Positions 44,651 to 57,124 of a stretch of DNA of 64,000 nucleotides are shown piece after piece. Position numbers and translations under genes: made by a program. Within the stretch, counting starts at the first letter, position 1, and every line of letters begins with the position of its first letter. Below the pieces are notes generated by a model. It was given only the letters and a program-made list of their open reading frames with translations. It had not been told where the DNA came from and did no database searches. This DNA is from Halisarca cf. caerulea (Eukaryota; Porifera; Demospongiae; Chondrillida; Halisarcidae): assembly GCA_963170055.1 (NCBI GenBank), contig CAUJGJ010000434.1, forward strand, positions 3,236,617 through 3,300,616, in the 5' to 3' direction.

Positions 44651-44791
44651 TATAAAATATATTATATATATTTATATGTATATACTATATCCCTAATGCC
44701 CATGTTCTATGGAAAGGAGGCATTGGTTGTGTTTAAGTTGTGTTTCCGATTCACCCAACATAACATATTATACACACAATAAATATAACAC

Positions 44792-45595
44792 ACCTTCGTC
44801 TCTGGTCTTTAGCTGGCATAGATACCCCCTCTCAAGCAATGTCTGGCGACTTCTACTGATGGGAACTCCAGTACAAAGGAATGTTTAACTGCAGAAAGGG
44901 AAATTCTCCTGTTTTACTAGAAATGGAGCTAAGTCTAAATTCAAATGAAATATTGAGTATTTCTGTAACTATAATTTATGTCATCAGTGACCCACTCACT
45001 TCACACTAAACAGCAGCCATTTTCGTTCCTCTCTCGCTCTCTGAACTAATAACTTCAACATTTCCACTTAATTCACTGAGGTAACTGCTTGCAGAGCGAG
45101 AATTGCCTTGGCTGACACAGGCCCAGACATCACAGCTCCTCTAAACAAGCGGACAGACAGCATTTTCACATAGCGGAATGAAACAGCACGTACACCGTCA
45201 ACACACAAGTCACTATAAAAGTTGAAAAAATTCAGTGTATCAAAGGGCAACACAACATTGATCATTCATTTACCTTTCAAACAATGTCAGCCAGCTTTAG
45301 AGGTTTGGTTCATCCAACAACACACAGTGAAACGAGATTGCAGTATTGTTAAAATGTTCTTGTTCCTACAAATGTTGAAAAGACCTTCATTTAAACATCT
45401 TCACGTCCCGAGAAGTACAAGTCCAACTCACCCATCAGTTGCTAGAACCTGCCGTGTCCAGGCACCAGACTTCTTCTCTTGGTCTTTGTGTTCAATGTCC
45501 AACTGAACTGGTCAAAGATCGGAGAAGGTAAACATTGTACAACAAAGCACACAACTCACAACATCTTTAGCACTTCTTCTTCAACACAGATAGGA
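44792..45595 (-). repeat. Exon-like module Y2
   Basis: Near-identical to Y1. E2 = 45432-45507 (76 nt, QLDIEHKD version). Only isolated substitutions separate it from Y1 (for example CACTTTAAAAG/CACTATAAAAG near 45213). Confidence 0.55.
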
Positions 45596-45599
45596 ATTG

Positions 45600-46628
45600 G
45601 TACATCATCATCTGTCGTCATCGCGGACCAGTAAAAGCACCATCTGGTCATCATCTGTCATCATCTCGGACCAGTAAAAAGCACCATCTGGTTATCATCT
45701 GTCGCCATCTCGGACCAGTAAAAAGCACCATCTGGTCATCATCTGTTGTCATTTCCGACCAGTAAAAAGTACCATCTGGTCATCATCTATTGTCATCTCG
45801 GACCAGTAAAAAGCACTATCTCGCCATCATCTGTCGTCATCTCAGACCAGTAAAAAGAACCATCTAGACATCATCTGTCGTCATCTTGGACCAGTGAAAA
45901 AATGAACCATCTGGCCATCATCTGTCGTCATCTCCGACCAGTAAAAAGCACCATATGGCCATCATCTGTTGTCATCTCGCACCAGTGAAAAGCACCATTT
46001 GGTCATCATCTGTCATCATTTTGGACCAGTAAAAAGCACCATCTGGCAATCACCTGTCGCCATCTCGGACCAGTAAAAAGCACCATCTGGTCATCATCTG
46101 TTGTCATTTCCGACCAGTAAAAAGTACCATCTGGTCATCATCTCGGACCAGTAAAAAGTACCATCTGGTCATCATCTGTTGTCATCTCGGACCAGTAAAA
46201 AGCACTATCTCGCCATCATCTGTCGTCATCTCAGACCAGTAAAAAGAACAATCTAGACATCATCTGTCGTCATCTTGGACCAGTGAAAAAATGAACCATT
46301 TGGTCATCATCTGTCGTCATCTCCGACCAGTGAAAAGCACCATCTGGTCATCATCTGTCATCATTTCGGACCAGTAAAAAGCACCATCTGGCAATCACCT
46401 GTTGCCATCTTGGACCAGTAAAAAGCACCATCTGGTTATCATCTGTTGTCATTTCTGACCAGTAAAAAGTACCATCTGGTCATCATCTGTCGTCATCTTG
46501 GACCAGTGAAAAAAAAAGAACCATATAGTCATCATCTGTTGTCATCTCCGACCGGGAAAAAGCACCATGTGGCCATCATCCGTTGTAATCTTGGACGAAT
46601 AAAAAAAATATCATGTGGCCATCTTCGC
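45600..46628. repeat. 44-bp minisatellite, unit 3 (expanded)
   Basis: About 23 units; some 350 bp longer than in unit 2. A multi-unit block including 'GAACCATCTAGACATCATCT' (about 45855 and 46245) appears to have been duplicated internally. Confidence 0.92.
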
Positions 46629-47306
46629 ACACAGAATTTTAGCTGAAATTTGTCAGCAGACCAGTAAAAATTGTAATCTGGCCATCATCTAGCATCATCT
46701 CAGATCGGTATAATAAGTACCACCTAATTATCGTCTACCATCATCTAAGACTGGATTTTAGATTAAAGTTATCCGGATATCATCTCGGACAGGACTTTTG
46801 ATGACAGTTGGCATAGTTGTCAGCATCATGCAGTAAAAGTATCATTTCACCATCAACATTAGATCTTCATGAGTTATAAGCAGACCAACCGGTACCAGTC
46901 GGAGGCTGCAATGGTGCCATCAATACATAGACACATTGCCTTCTACAGGAATGAGACAAATAACAGAAGGCAACATAACATACACACACTGCTACCGGTG
47001 TGTGCGCGTGTGAACACACAACCAACACAGCACTTGCATGGACGACTGTACGAATCAAGTTGGAACTACAAACAAAATTCTGAGCAGTCTGTTTGCAAAT
47101 GTGTCAATTATATATGCATGGCATGGCAGCATCTCTTTGAAATGCACACCGTATACATCATGGGAGCAGAGGAATTCAAGGTTTATGTGCAAGTGGTTGT
47201 ACCACCGTACATTGTGCAATATAAATAGGACGATACAACCTGCTATATCGCAGAGTGATACACACACACACACACACACGCACGCACGCATGCACGCACG
47301 CATGCA

Positions 47307-47355
<49 letters not shown>

Positions 47356-48367
47356 GCACGCACACACACACGCACGCACATGCACACACACACGCACATG
47401 CACACGCACACAGCTTACAGAATTCGCTTGAAAATAAGTGGCGCTTCCTCTCCAATATAAAAAGATTCCTGAAGTCCCAAATGAATCCCCTACAAGCATA
47501 ACAAAACTATAATCAATAGTGATACAAAGAAATAATTATTCATAGCCTATTACATATGGGACAAGGACAAAATGGTTGCATTGCATCGCTTGAGAGGTGC
47601 ATGTGCACTGATCCAGTGATGCCATGGAATTCCAGCGGAGAGGCAGTGTATCACTACAGCTCTTAGTATACTTCATACTATATATTCTGTATAATATATA
47701 TATCTCTGTTGTATCTTTAGATTGTATTGTCAGTCTTTATGCACAGTGGAGTCCCCCCCCCCCCATTCCGGACACTTGGGACCAGAAGGAACTTCCTGAT
47801 TGCACCGGTTGTCCTCATTTCAGGGGTCGAAGATGTACTATGAAGCATAGTGAATCATTCCAGTGCCATGTGTCCTTATTTAGAGGTGTGGGCGATTCGT
47901 GGGTGCTGATCAGAGGGGAGCTCCTCTGTGGATCGATTCAGCTCTACAGGAAACACTGCTGTCCTATAAATGCTAGCAATGAACTGAATCTTGCAAAATG
48001 GGCCTTTTGTGGATTTCGCGGATTGGAAACCATGCTCAAAAATTATTAAGCCTGCGAAAGTTCCGGCCAGGCTCTCATACAATGTGAAAACTTTGGCCAA
48101 TCTCTTGTGTAATGATCAAAATGGCCGTCAAAAGAACAAGGGTCATTGAGAAGCGCCGTGGCAACTTAAGCTTACAGATCTTTTTTCTCTAATGGCTTTC
48201 ACCTGTAAACAGATTAAGTTTATATCAAAATTAAAGGCTGAACAAAGGTAGGATCAAATATGGATCCATGAGAAATAGAAACCCTAAAAATCATGAAAAT
48301 TGGCATTATTGCCCGTCTGCAATTTCCATTGAGCAAAAGTTTAAGCATATATGTTATATATACATAA
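46629..48367. other. X-half spacer, unit 3
   Basis: CA/CACG repeat at about 47263-47410 and a C-run at about 47752-47764. At 46895-46930 this copy agrees with unit 1 rather than unit 2 at several sites (CAGTCGGAGG, AATGGTGCC, ATACATAG), hinting at gene conversion. No gene supported. Confidence 0.45.
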
Positions 48368-49213
48368 GACACCTTCGTGTCTGGTCTTTAGCGCGCCATG
48401 CTTTCTTTTGATCTTACTCTGGTGACTTCTACACTGATGGGAACTGTTGCTGGAGACTTATCTATATACAGAAAGAAAGTGGCAAATCTCTATCACACAA
48501 GAAACATACAAACTTCTCTATTTTGCAAGTAACGTGTGGTCCACTTAAACAACTACTGTTTTAGTGTCATTGCAAAGTACTCACTTCACACTGAACAGCA
48601 GCCATTTTCCTCACTCTCTCGCTCTCTGAACTCAAAACCTTGAAAATTCACATTCACTCTGTTCTTTTAGAGCAAGAATTGCCTTGGCTGACGCAAGACA
48701 CGAAACAACATTTCCTCTGAACAAATGGATCAACAGCATTTTATAATTATAAGCAGGATGACAACACTTAATTCAGCAGGACAAATTCGCATCACAAATT
48801 AGAAAATTTATTCTGTAATCCGTCAGTTTGTACAATACAAGTGATCATTTACCTGAGAATCGGTGTCAGCCATCTTTAGAGGGTTGGTTCATCTCACCAA
48901 CAACATGGGGCGATATCGGATGGGTGTATGAACCCGACTCTAACATATTCCTGTTCCTATGGACACAAACGTGGTAAGCAGTGCTTAGTTTCAACATTTT
49001 TCTGTCTCAAGGAGTACAAGTCCAACTCACCCATCAGTTGCTGGAACCTGCCGTGTCCAGGCACCAGACTTCTTCTCTTGGTCTTTGTGTTCAACGTCCA
49101 ACTGGACTGGTCAAAGAGGAGAAGGTTAACATTGTACAGTGCAGTGCATCACTCACAGCATCTTTAGCACTTCTTCTTCAACACAGGAAAACAAGTTCAG
49201 GAAATTCCCTGGA
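48368..49213 (-). repeat. Exon-like module X3
   Basis: Near-identical to X2. E2 = 49031-49106 (76 nt, VPATDG version). MADTDSQ and MAAVQCE start-like exons and the open E5 are retained. Confidence 0.55.
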
Positions 49214-49411
49214 AAGCGTATAATGCTTAAAAATTGCACAAACGGCAAATGTGGATACTATTAAATCAGTAAAATACACCTCATCAGTGCTGATAACAAA
49301 ATTAATGGAGAACTCCCAGCTCATCTCATGCACTGGGGAACAGACAGAAACAGCATAAAGACGAGCCAAATTGAAATTATGAATAACCCAAGCCAACCCA
49401 GCCAGGTGGTC

Positions 49412-50003
49412 TTGTGAGATCAGGGGGGCCTGTGTACCCCGTTGGAAAATCAAGGGCCCTGTGTACCCCGTTGGAAAATCAGGGAGCCCTGTATACCCTG
49501 TTGGAAAATCAGGGAGCCTTGTGTACCCCGTTGGAAAATTAGGGGGCCCTGTCCCATTGGAAAATTAGGGGGCCCTGTGTACCCCGTTGGAAAATCAGGG
49601 GGCCCTGTGTACCCCGTTGGAAGATCAGGGGGCCCTGTGTACCCCGTTGGAAAATCAGGGGGCCCTGTGTACCCCGTTGGAAGATCAGGGGGCCCTGTGG
49701 GCCCTGTGTACCCCCGTTGGAAAATCACGGGGCCCTGTGTACCCCATTGGAAAATCAGGGGGCCCTGTGTACCCCATTGGAAAATCAGGGGGCCCTGTAT
49801 ACCCCGTTGGAAAATCAGGGGGCCCTGTGTACCCCCGTTGGAAAATCAGGGGGCCCTGTGTACCCCATTGGAAAATCAGGGGGCCCTGTGTACCCCGTTG
49901 GAAAATCAGGGGGCCCTGTGTACCCCATTGGAAAATCAGGGGGCCCTGTGTGTCCCGTTGGAAAATCAGGGGGTCCTGTGTACCCCAATGGAAAACCAGG
50001 TGA
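49412..50003. repeat. 30-bp minisatellite, unit 3
   Basis: Same length and unit order as in unit 2. Confidence 0.93.
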
Positions 50004-52679
50004 CGGTATGTTGCCCCCCACACACTTGAGGCTACATAAGGTTGCATCAGAACAATGAACCCAAATCCGACCCTTTTGAGGGTGGCAGCAAAAAGTGACA
50101 TCTCCCCCTCCCCACCCCCCTTCAAACAATGAAACAACTTGTCTACCTGGGAGTGCAATATATTAGTCAATATCTTTTATTATAGCATATTATAGTACCT
50201 CATGTCATTTAGCCATTTATATTATTTTATATATCAAACATGCATATAGCATTCATGTTTAACACACATATTAGAGGCTAGTGGATATGCATTTTTTTAC
50301 AGGAGGTTATGCATTGGAAGGTGAAGATGAAATTCAAATTTGAACTGCAGAACATTGAGGGAGGTCTGAAGAGACTAACTTTGCCCAGTAGTTGCTTATC
50401 TTAAATCAAATTCAAACATTATATATCTAGATGGCAGCCTGGAAAAGATGTCCGCCTGAATGCCACACAAGTTGGAATTTAAATACTCTGATGTCAAGAC
50501 CATAATACTGTTGGTGCTCCTCCACCCTTAATCCACCAAAGGACATTCGAGTGCTGTTCCATGCAGTGCAGTTAAGTTGCCGATGCCATTTTAACGTATC
50601 GAATACACTAGGGAAATGATTTTTTTATGCTAAGTACAATCGATGTTTATTGGGTACCACTTTCGACGGCAAAATGTTTCATCGCTGGTTGGGTAGTACT
50701 AAGCCCAACCCGTCGGCACACACTCCACACACACAACAACAGAACTCGAATGTCACGGGTGGAAGATGAGTGGAGGAGACAGGAAAATTTTAAATTGCAC
50801 ATTTTTCTTCAGGTGACAGGAATCCCTATTTCCTATCCTCAAGAACCAGATCCATAATTGTGTAAGCCTATGGCGGACATCTTCTCCAACTATTCCAGTT
50901 GAAACTGGTCATCTTGGGGGCAGCTTCCAAAGCTTACTTTACACATATCAGATTTACCATAATTAAACTCAAAATTCCAAGCAGTTCAAAAGTGAATTTC
51001 TTCTTCTAACCTTCAAAACTATCTGTGCATGAATTGGGAAAGGTACAAGACACTATACTAGGTGTATGCAGCAAGCACAAGCCAAGATCTTCACATCTGC
51101 AGGGAAACGTCTTTAATTTGACCATCTAGGAACAAGGAAAAGTTGGCCAGATGAGAAAGATGGCCACAATAGACAGGTCCATTCCAAGATGTGGTGGTAA
51201 CTGGACAGAATGGCCGATGAACATTGTTGACAATGACTTATAGAGGCTTGAATTAGAGACGTTTCTCTGTTCTGGGATGGGTGGCACTAGCTGAGACAAA
51301 GGAGAACTCGGGGAACTAATACAACCCATTCAAACATAATTAGGAAGAATATCACAGGAATATTTTTGCACAAAAGGCGAGGGCCACTACAGTGAGCAGG
51401 CAGGTATTTACTGTACAGCAGAACCTCCACAATGCAGCACACTGTAGGGAGTAAATTTGTCACAAAACTACAAACTCTAAGCTTCTTAATTGTTGACTTG
51501 GAGTGTGGCTCTCAATACAATTCAACACAGTGATCGTCCCAGAAAAAGGTGACAATCTTAGAATAAATGTTGGATTATCACAGTATCAGATCACAAAGGT
51601 TCTACTGTACAGCTAAAATCACACCTGATAGCTCAAAACTTCTGGTCACACAGTTGTAACAAAGGAGAACTGTGTACACACTCTTTACTTAGAGTGGCAA
51701 CTGCAGATAGGTCCCCCAGGTGGTGGCAACACTCTACACAGCAACGCACTAGCACACTTGAACCTCCAACAGTGGACTCTTGAAAACGAGGACAATAAGC
51801 GAACAACATCCCATAGGATATGAAAAAGGCTTTTAGTACTCAAATATTTCCTTATGGTAACTGTGGATAATCAAATTCTGTTGGTGTCTTCAAAATAGAG
51901 GGCAAAAGCCTCAAAAAATGACAACAACTGCATCAATCTTGTTTGGAATATCCTCAAAGATGTCTTTCATTATGAGGTTCAACTGCATTGGCATCACTCA
52001 CGTCCACACATTGACAATACACCTTTGTACATGTGCACACGCATATACAAACACACTGAATGCACAATACACTTTAGCCATCAAGTGAAATAACCGCATA
52101 TTCTTTGTGGGTAGTTTTTCAGCAGAACTGACATCTCAGACAACTATAATGGTTGACTGATATTATTATTCTTACAAACATTACAACTTGGGTACACTTA
52201 TGTGTCCATTTTTCTACCATGAATAAAAAATGGCAGCATTTTCTCATTGATTTCTCACCAAATTCAGGTAAATGATGTTTCAAGACAAATTTGAAAAAAA
52301 TGGATATTGCAAATGTCCCCAACATGTAGAAAGCACAAGTAATTTCTCTCAATGGCTTTGAAAGTTGAACACTCAAATGTTGCACAGTTATCACTTAGCT
52401 TCGGTCCACAGGTCTTGAGGCATTCCATTCACAGTGGGCATCTCTCAAGCATGCAAGCAGGCGTGTTCGATATACAAAATCATCAAATGTACATGAAACT
52501 TCTTTGTTCGTTCGTTCGTACTATCTTCTGAGAAAGGGAAAATGGAAGTACGGTTGGTTAACATCAAAGAGTGACGTTAACCTATTCTGATAATTAGTAC
52601 ATAATACAGTCACTGTATAATGCATTAAGATTATACTGTGTGGATTATATCTCCTCAGAAAATAAATTAACAGTTTCAG
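50004..52679. other. Unit 3 spacer, diverged Y half begins at about 50.76 kb
   Basis: Up to 50760 it matches unit 2 almost exactly, then is clearly diverged from 41770 onward, with indels and substitutions throughout, including a stop in the 68-codon frame of units 1 and 2. A diverged pogo-like MITE lies at about 51755-51985. Confidence 0.55.
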
Positions 52680-53500
52680 CTGCTAGGTTTGTCAGGCATG
52701 TGCAGTGCAGATTATAACCTCAGAAGGTAATCCTGACAATATGTCAGACAGGTGTAGTTTTCACCTGTCATAGCCGGACAATTCATTTAAACATGTAGAT
52801 GTAGTATTACTGTAACTTATTTGCTACTCATAGTTTATATTAAGTGGTAAGGCCATTCCTATAAGCAATATTAATTAGTATTTGTACAGGTACAGATAAA
52901 GTTAGTTTATGATTCTAATCAACAATTATTGCCATTTGCCCTGGAAAGGGGGAAAAAGATGCTATATCCCATAGACAACTGCTTTTTACAGCTAAATATA
53001 GTGGTATTATCTGGAGTATCTCACTAGACAATGGACTTATGTAGTTGCAATATGATGCTCATTGACGTCACAACAAAATGGCGGAAAACAGCATGGCGAT
53101 TGTTTGACAGTTTCAGAGGTTAGAAGCTGGATTTTAGAAAATCGAACGAGGTATTTTCTTCATGAATATAGTTTAGCTAGCAAATTAACTTAGTTTTGAC
53201 CAAAAATTGGTATGGATATGGGCGTACCAGTCGCACCGGCTCCAACAAAACTTGCGACGTATCATTTTTCCCTCGCGAATCACAACCACGCCAGCGTTTG
53301 TTGGTCTTTGCCAAAATAAATTTACCACTTCTGAACAGTGGCTGCTGAAAGTTGCCCCTTAGTCTTCTTTTAGCTAGGTTCACTTGTGGACTAGTAGCTC
53401 TCATGCGCTGGACCTTTTTGTCCGTTAGACAGGTTCACAACCCGTCGTGACCAAGACTGCCAGTAAATGTCCGGTGACCGACTGCTATATTCTACACTGC
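52680..53500. other. Unit-3-specific insertion of about 0.8 kb
   Basis: Units 1 and 2 run from AACAGTTTCAG directly into the TG repeat; unit 3 has about 820 bp between. It includes 'CAACAAAATGGCGGAAAACA' (53073) and a 75-codon minus-strand frame (53177-53404, MRATSPQVNLAKRRLRGNFQ start) that I do not recognise. No clear TIRs or target duplication found. Confidence 0.45.
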
Positions 53501-53502
53501 AT

Positions 53503-53606
53503 GTGTGTGCGTGTGTGCATGTGCGTGTGTGCGCATGTGTGTGTGTGTGTGTGCGCGCGCGCGCGCTCGCGTGTGTGTGTGCGCGTGTGTGCGTGTGTGT
53601 GTGTGT
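53503..53606. repeat. (TG/CG)n microsatellite, unit 3
   Basis: Contains a TGCGCGCGCGCGCGCTCGCG core, a potential Z-DNA-forming tract absent from the other two copies. Confidence 0.93.
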
Positions 53607-53779
53607 CAACTGTACACACCCTAAAACAATACAAAAAATTGAGGTTGGGAAATAATTTCCAATGTACACATATGCATATATATATATATAATATATATAT
53701 ATATATATTATACAATATAATACATAAAATATACATAATATATATAATATATATAATAAATATAATGTACATATATATA

Positions 53780-54331
53780 CAGTGGTACCTGTTTTGAAAG
53801 TGGTCTCTCATTAGAGGTTCGCCCAAATTAGGCAGTATATTGATACTAAGTGTACTCAAGTCTTTAATATAAGTGGGGACATGCTTTCAACCCTTTCATA
53901 CCTTCTTTTCTGCTCTCTATTATAGACAATTTTAGCCTATTCTTTTATAAAGATTGTACGCTTCCCTATTAATTTCCCTCAATACTCCAGCTCTAACTGA
54001 CCATCATCTATTACAAGATGGGAATAAAATGGCCGCCCGTCGATATCCACTCTTTCGGTTCAACTATTCTTGTAACCTATTGCAGGCAAAAACAATTGCA
54101 TTTGTCGAAAGAAGGATTATACCTATATTCTAGAAGTTCTCCAAGAATCGTCGCTCAATACAGGTAATTTTGTGTTATTTTCAACCAATTGCTCTGGTCA
54201 TGGTCACCTTTTACAGGTGGTCGTTCTTTGAAGGTAAAAATGCATTACTGAATGTCAGTGCCTGAAAATGTGGTCTTGAAAAGAGGTGGTAGCTAGCTCA
54301 TGGCAGTGGTCTCTCAAAACAGGTACCACTA
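53780..54331. mobile_element. TIR element with CAGTGGTACCTGTTTTGA ends
   Basis: The left end CAGTGGTACCTGTTTTGAAA (TA before it) and the right end, inverted AGTGGTACCTGTTTTGAGAG, enclose about 550 bp. Units 1 and 2 keep only the right part (for example the 'CTCTCAAAACAGGTACCACT' at about 35796) because the left part is deleted there. The empty site of the 730-bp element (54220/54221) lies inside it. Pogo-like ends; no transposase. Confidence 0.6.
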
Positions 54332-54336
54332 TATGT

Positions 54337-54352
54337 ATATGTATATATATAT

Positions 54353-54412
<60 letters not shown>
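54337..54412. repeat. (TA)n microsatellite, unit 3
   Basis: About 70 bp of TA with few interruptions. Confidence 0.95.
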
Positions 54413-54415
<3 letters not shown>

Positions 54416-54481
54416 ACATTGGTTGTGTATAAGTTGTGTTTCCGATTCACCTAACATAACATATACACACAATAAATATAA

Positions 54482-55290
54482 CACACCTTCGTCTCTGGTC
54501 TTTAGCTGGCAACGATACCCCTTCTCAAGCAACATCTGGCGACTTCTACTGATGGGAACTCCAGTACAAAGGAATGTTTAACTGCAGAAAGGGAAATTCT
54601 CTTGTTTTACTAGAAATAGAGGTAAATCTAATTTCAAATGAAATATTGAGTATTTCCGCAACTATAATTTATGTCATCATTGACCCACTCACTTCACACT
54701 AAACAGCAGCCATTTTCTTTCCTCTCTCGCTCTCTGAACTAAAAACATCAAGATTTCAACTCCACTAAGGTAACTGCTTGCGGAGCGAGAATTGCCTGGG
54801 CTGACACAGGCACAGACATCACAGCTCCTCTGAAACAAGTGGGATGGACAGCATTGACTAATAGGGGAATTATATATATATACCATACATAATTTTCTAG
54901 CTAAACACTACAAAAATCCACTTGCAATTGTCAGCTTGAAAGATGAGAATCATTACCTTTTGAAAAATGTCAGCCAGTTTTAGAGGTTTCTTCGTCCATA
55001 CACGTAGGGCACAATAAGAAGAAGTCCACAATGAAAAAAATCATCCTGTTCCTACAAATGTGTTGGAAAGAGTTTCAACACTGTAACTTTCTGTCCCGAA
55101 GATTACAAGTTCAACTAACCCATCAGTTGCTTCAACCTGCCGTGTCCAGGCACCAGACTTCTTCTCTTGGTCTTGTGTTCAACGTCCAACTGGACTGGTC
55201 GAAGATCAGAGGATGTAAAATTTGCACCAAACAGAACACAACTCACAAAATCTTGAGCACTTCTTCTTCAACACAGGAAAGGAGCTTAGA
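54482..55290 (-). repeat. Exon-like module Y3
   Basis: Diverged relative of Y1/Y2. E2 = 55120-55194 is 75 nt with a 1-nt deletion (TCTTGTGTT for TCTTTGTGTT), and its donor is GTTAGT instead of GTGAGT, so this copy looks disabled. E5 reads ...LLEKGYRCQLKTRDEG. E4 again has the TAG version of ATGGCTGCTGTTTAG. Confidence 0.5.
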
Positions 55291-55367
55291 AAGGTTCTGT
55301 GTGGAATAGGTAAGCCTCAATAGCACTGGTAAGAAATACCGACATCTCAGATAATCACAAAACACAC

Positions 55368-56190
55368 CTTTTTCCTCGGTCTTCTTCAAGCTACACCTCT
55401 TTTCAAAATGTCTGGGTATCTTCACTGATGGGAACGAAAGAGTTACTATATTTCTTCAATTGAGTAAGTTATGGGAAGAAGCAGAAAGATGTGATGAAAC
55501 ACAACAACATTCACTCGATAACATTTCATAGCTGTCTTACTTCACGGTTGAACAGCACTTTTCCCTCCAATCTCGCTCCTTCTCTCACTACCTTGTTTTA
55601 GAGATTTACAACTTCAGTGTCACTTGTGGAGCAAAAATTGCCTTGGCTGACAAAAGGCATGTGTGCACATCACCAGCTCCTCTAAAAAGACAGGCAACAT
55701 TTGTAAAGTAGGGAAATGCTGCAATTAGATCGTCGGGCTCAGAATTGAGTAGACAAATTAAAATATTTAAAAACACTAATAATAACACTAATATCAATAT
55801 TATTACCATTCAAACAATGTCAGCCAGTTTTAGAGGATTTCTTCATCCAGCAATAGACGTCAGTCACAATCACATTGCAGTACTGCTCAAAACACTCCTG
55901 TTCCTACAAATGCACATGGATTGAAAGGAGCTTAGTTTCAACATTTTTCATTCCTTTCAACATTTTTCATTCCTTTCAACATTTTTCATTCCTGACGAGT
56001 ACAAGTCCAACTCACCCATCAGTTTGCTTCAACCTGCCGTGTCCAGGCACCAGACTTCTTCTCTTGGTCTTTGTGTTCAACGTCCAACTGGACTGGTCAA
56101 AGATCAGAGGATGTAAAACTTGCACAAAATAGAACACAACTCACAAAATCTTGAGCACTTCTTCTTCAATACAGGAAAGGAGTTTAGAAA
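55368..56190 (-). repeat. Exon-like module T1
   Basis: First of four modules repeated back to back at about 0.87 kb. E2 = 56016-56092 is 77 nt (1-nt insertion near its end, CAGTTTGCTTC). E3 is open as EQECFEQYCNVIVTDVYCWM...SSKTG then stop. E4 has stops in all frames (AGGAGCTGGTGATG). E5 is KIPRHFEKRCSLKKTEEK. A 'CATTCCTTTCAACATTTTT' triplication is at 55945-55992. Confidence 0.5.
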
Positions 56191-56259
56191 GGTTCTGTGT
56201 GCAATAGTTAAGCCTCAATAGCACTGCTAAGAAATACTGACATATCAAATAATCACAAA

Positions 56260-57060
56260 ACACCTTTTTCCTCGGTCTTCTTCAAGCTACGTCTCTTCTC
56301 AAAATGTCTGGCTATTTTCACTGATGGGAACGAACCAGTTATTATGTCTTCAATTGAGTGAGCTTTGGGAAGAAGCAGAAAGATGTGTTGAAACACAAGA
56401 GCATTCTCTCAATATAACATTTCATAGCTGTCTTACTTCACGGTTGAACAGCACTTTTCCTTCCAATCTTGCTCCTTCTCTCACTACCTCGTTTTAGAGA
56501 TTTACAACTTCAGTGTCACTTGTGGAGCAAGAATTGCCTTGGCTGACAAAAGGCATGCATACACATCACCAGCTCCTCTAAAAAGACAGGCAAAATTCAT
56601 AAAATACGGAAACAATGTACTAGTAATTTGATCATTACAATCAGAATAGATTAAGCAAATTAAAATATTTAAAATGTAATCAGACAGTACTGAAAATATC
56701 GATATCATTACCATTCATAAAATGTCAGCCAGTTTTAAGAGGATTTCTTCATCCAGCAATAGACGTAGGTTACAATCACAATGCAGTACTGCTCAAAACA
56801 CTCCTGTTCCTACAAATGCACATTGATTGAAAGAGCTTTGTTACAACATTTTTCACTCCTGAGGAGTACAAGTCCAACTCACCCATCAGTTGCTTCAACC
56901 TGCCATGTCCAGGCACCAGACTTCTTCTCTTGGTCTTTGTGTTCAACGTCCAACTGGACTGGTCAAAGATCGGAGGATGTAAAACTTGCACAAAATAAAA
57001 CACAACTCACAAAATCTCGAGCACTTCTTCTTCAACACAGGAAAGGAGCTTAGAAAGGTT
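56260..57060 (-). repeat. Exon-like module T2
   Basis: E2 = 56883-56958 (76 nt, QLDVEHKDQEKKSGAW...TWQVEATDG). E1 ends GTTGAAGAAGAAGTGCTCGA + GATTTT|GTGAGT. E4 donor is GTGAA|GTAAGA. E5 VKIARHFEKRRSLKKTEEK follows TTCCCATCAG. Confidence 0.55.
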
Positions 57061-57124
57061 CTGTGTGCAATAGGTAAGCCTCAATAGCACTGGTAAGAAA
57101 TACTGACATCTCAAATAATCACAA

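Larger units (their letters stand above)
41701..50760. repeat. Recent tandem duplication, right copy (about 9.1 kb)
   Basis: Counterpart of 32981-41700: pogo-like MITE 42635-42887, TG repeat 43555-43622, TIR element 43763-44492, TA repeat, module Y2, expanded 44-bp array, CA repeat, module X3 and the 30-bp array. Microsatellite and minisatellite lengths differ between the copies, which argues against a pure assembly artefact. Confidence 0.9.
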
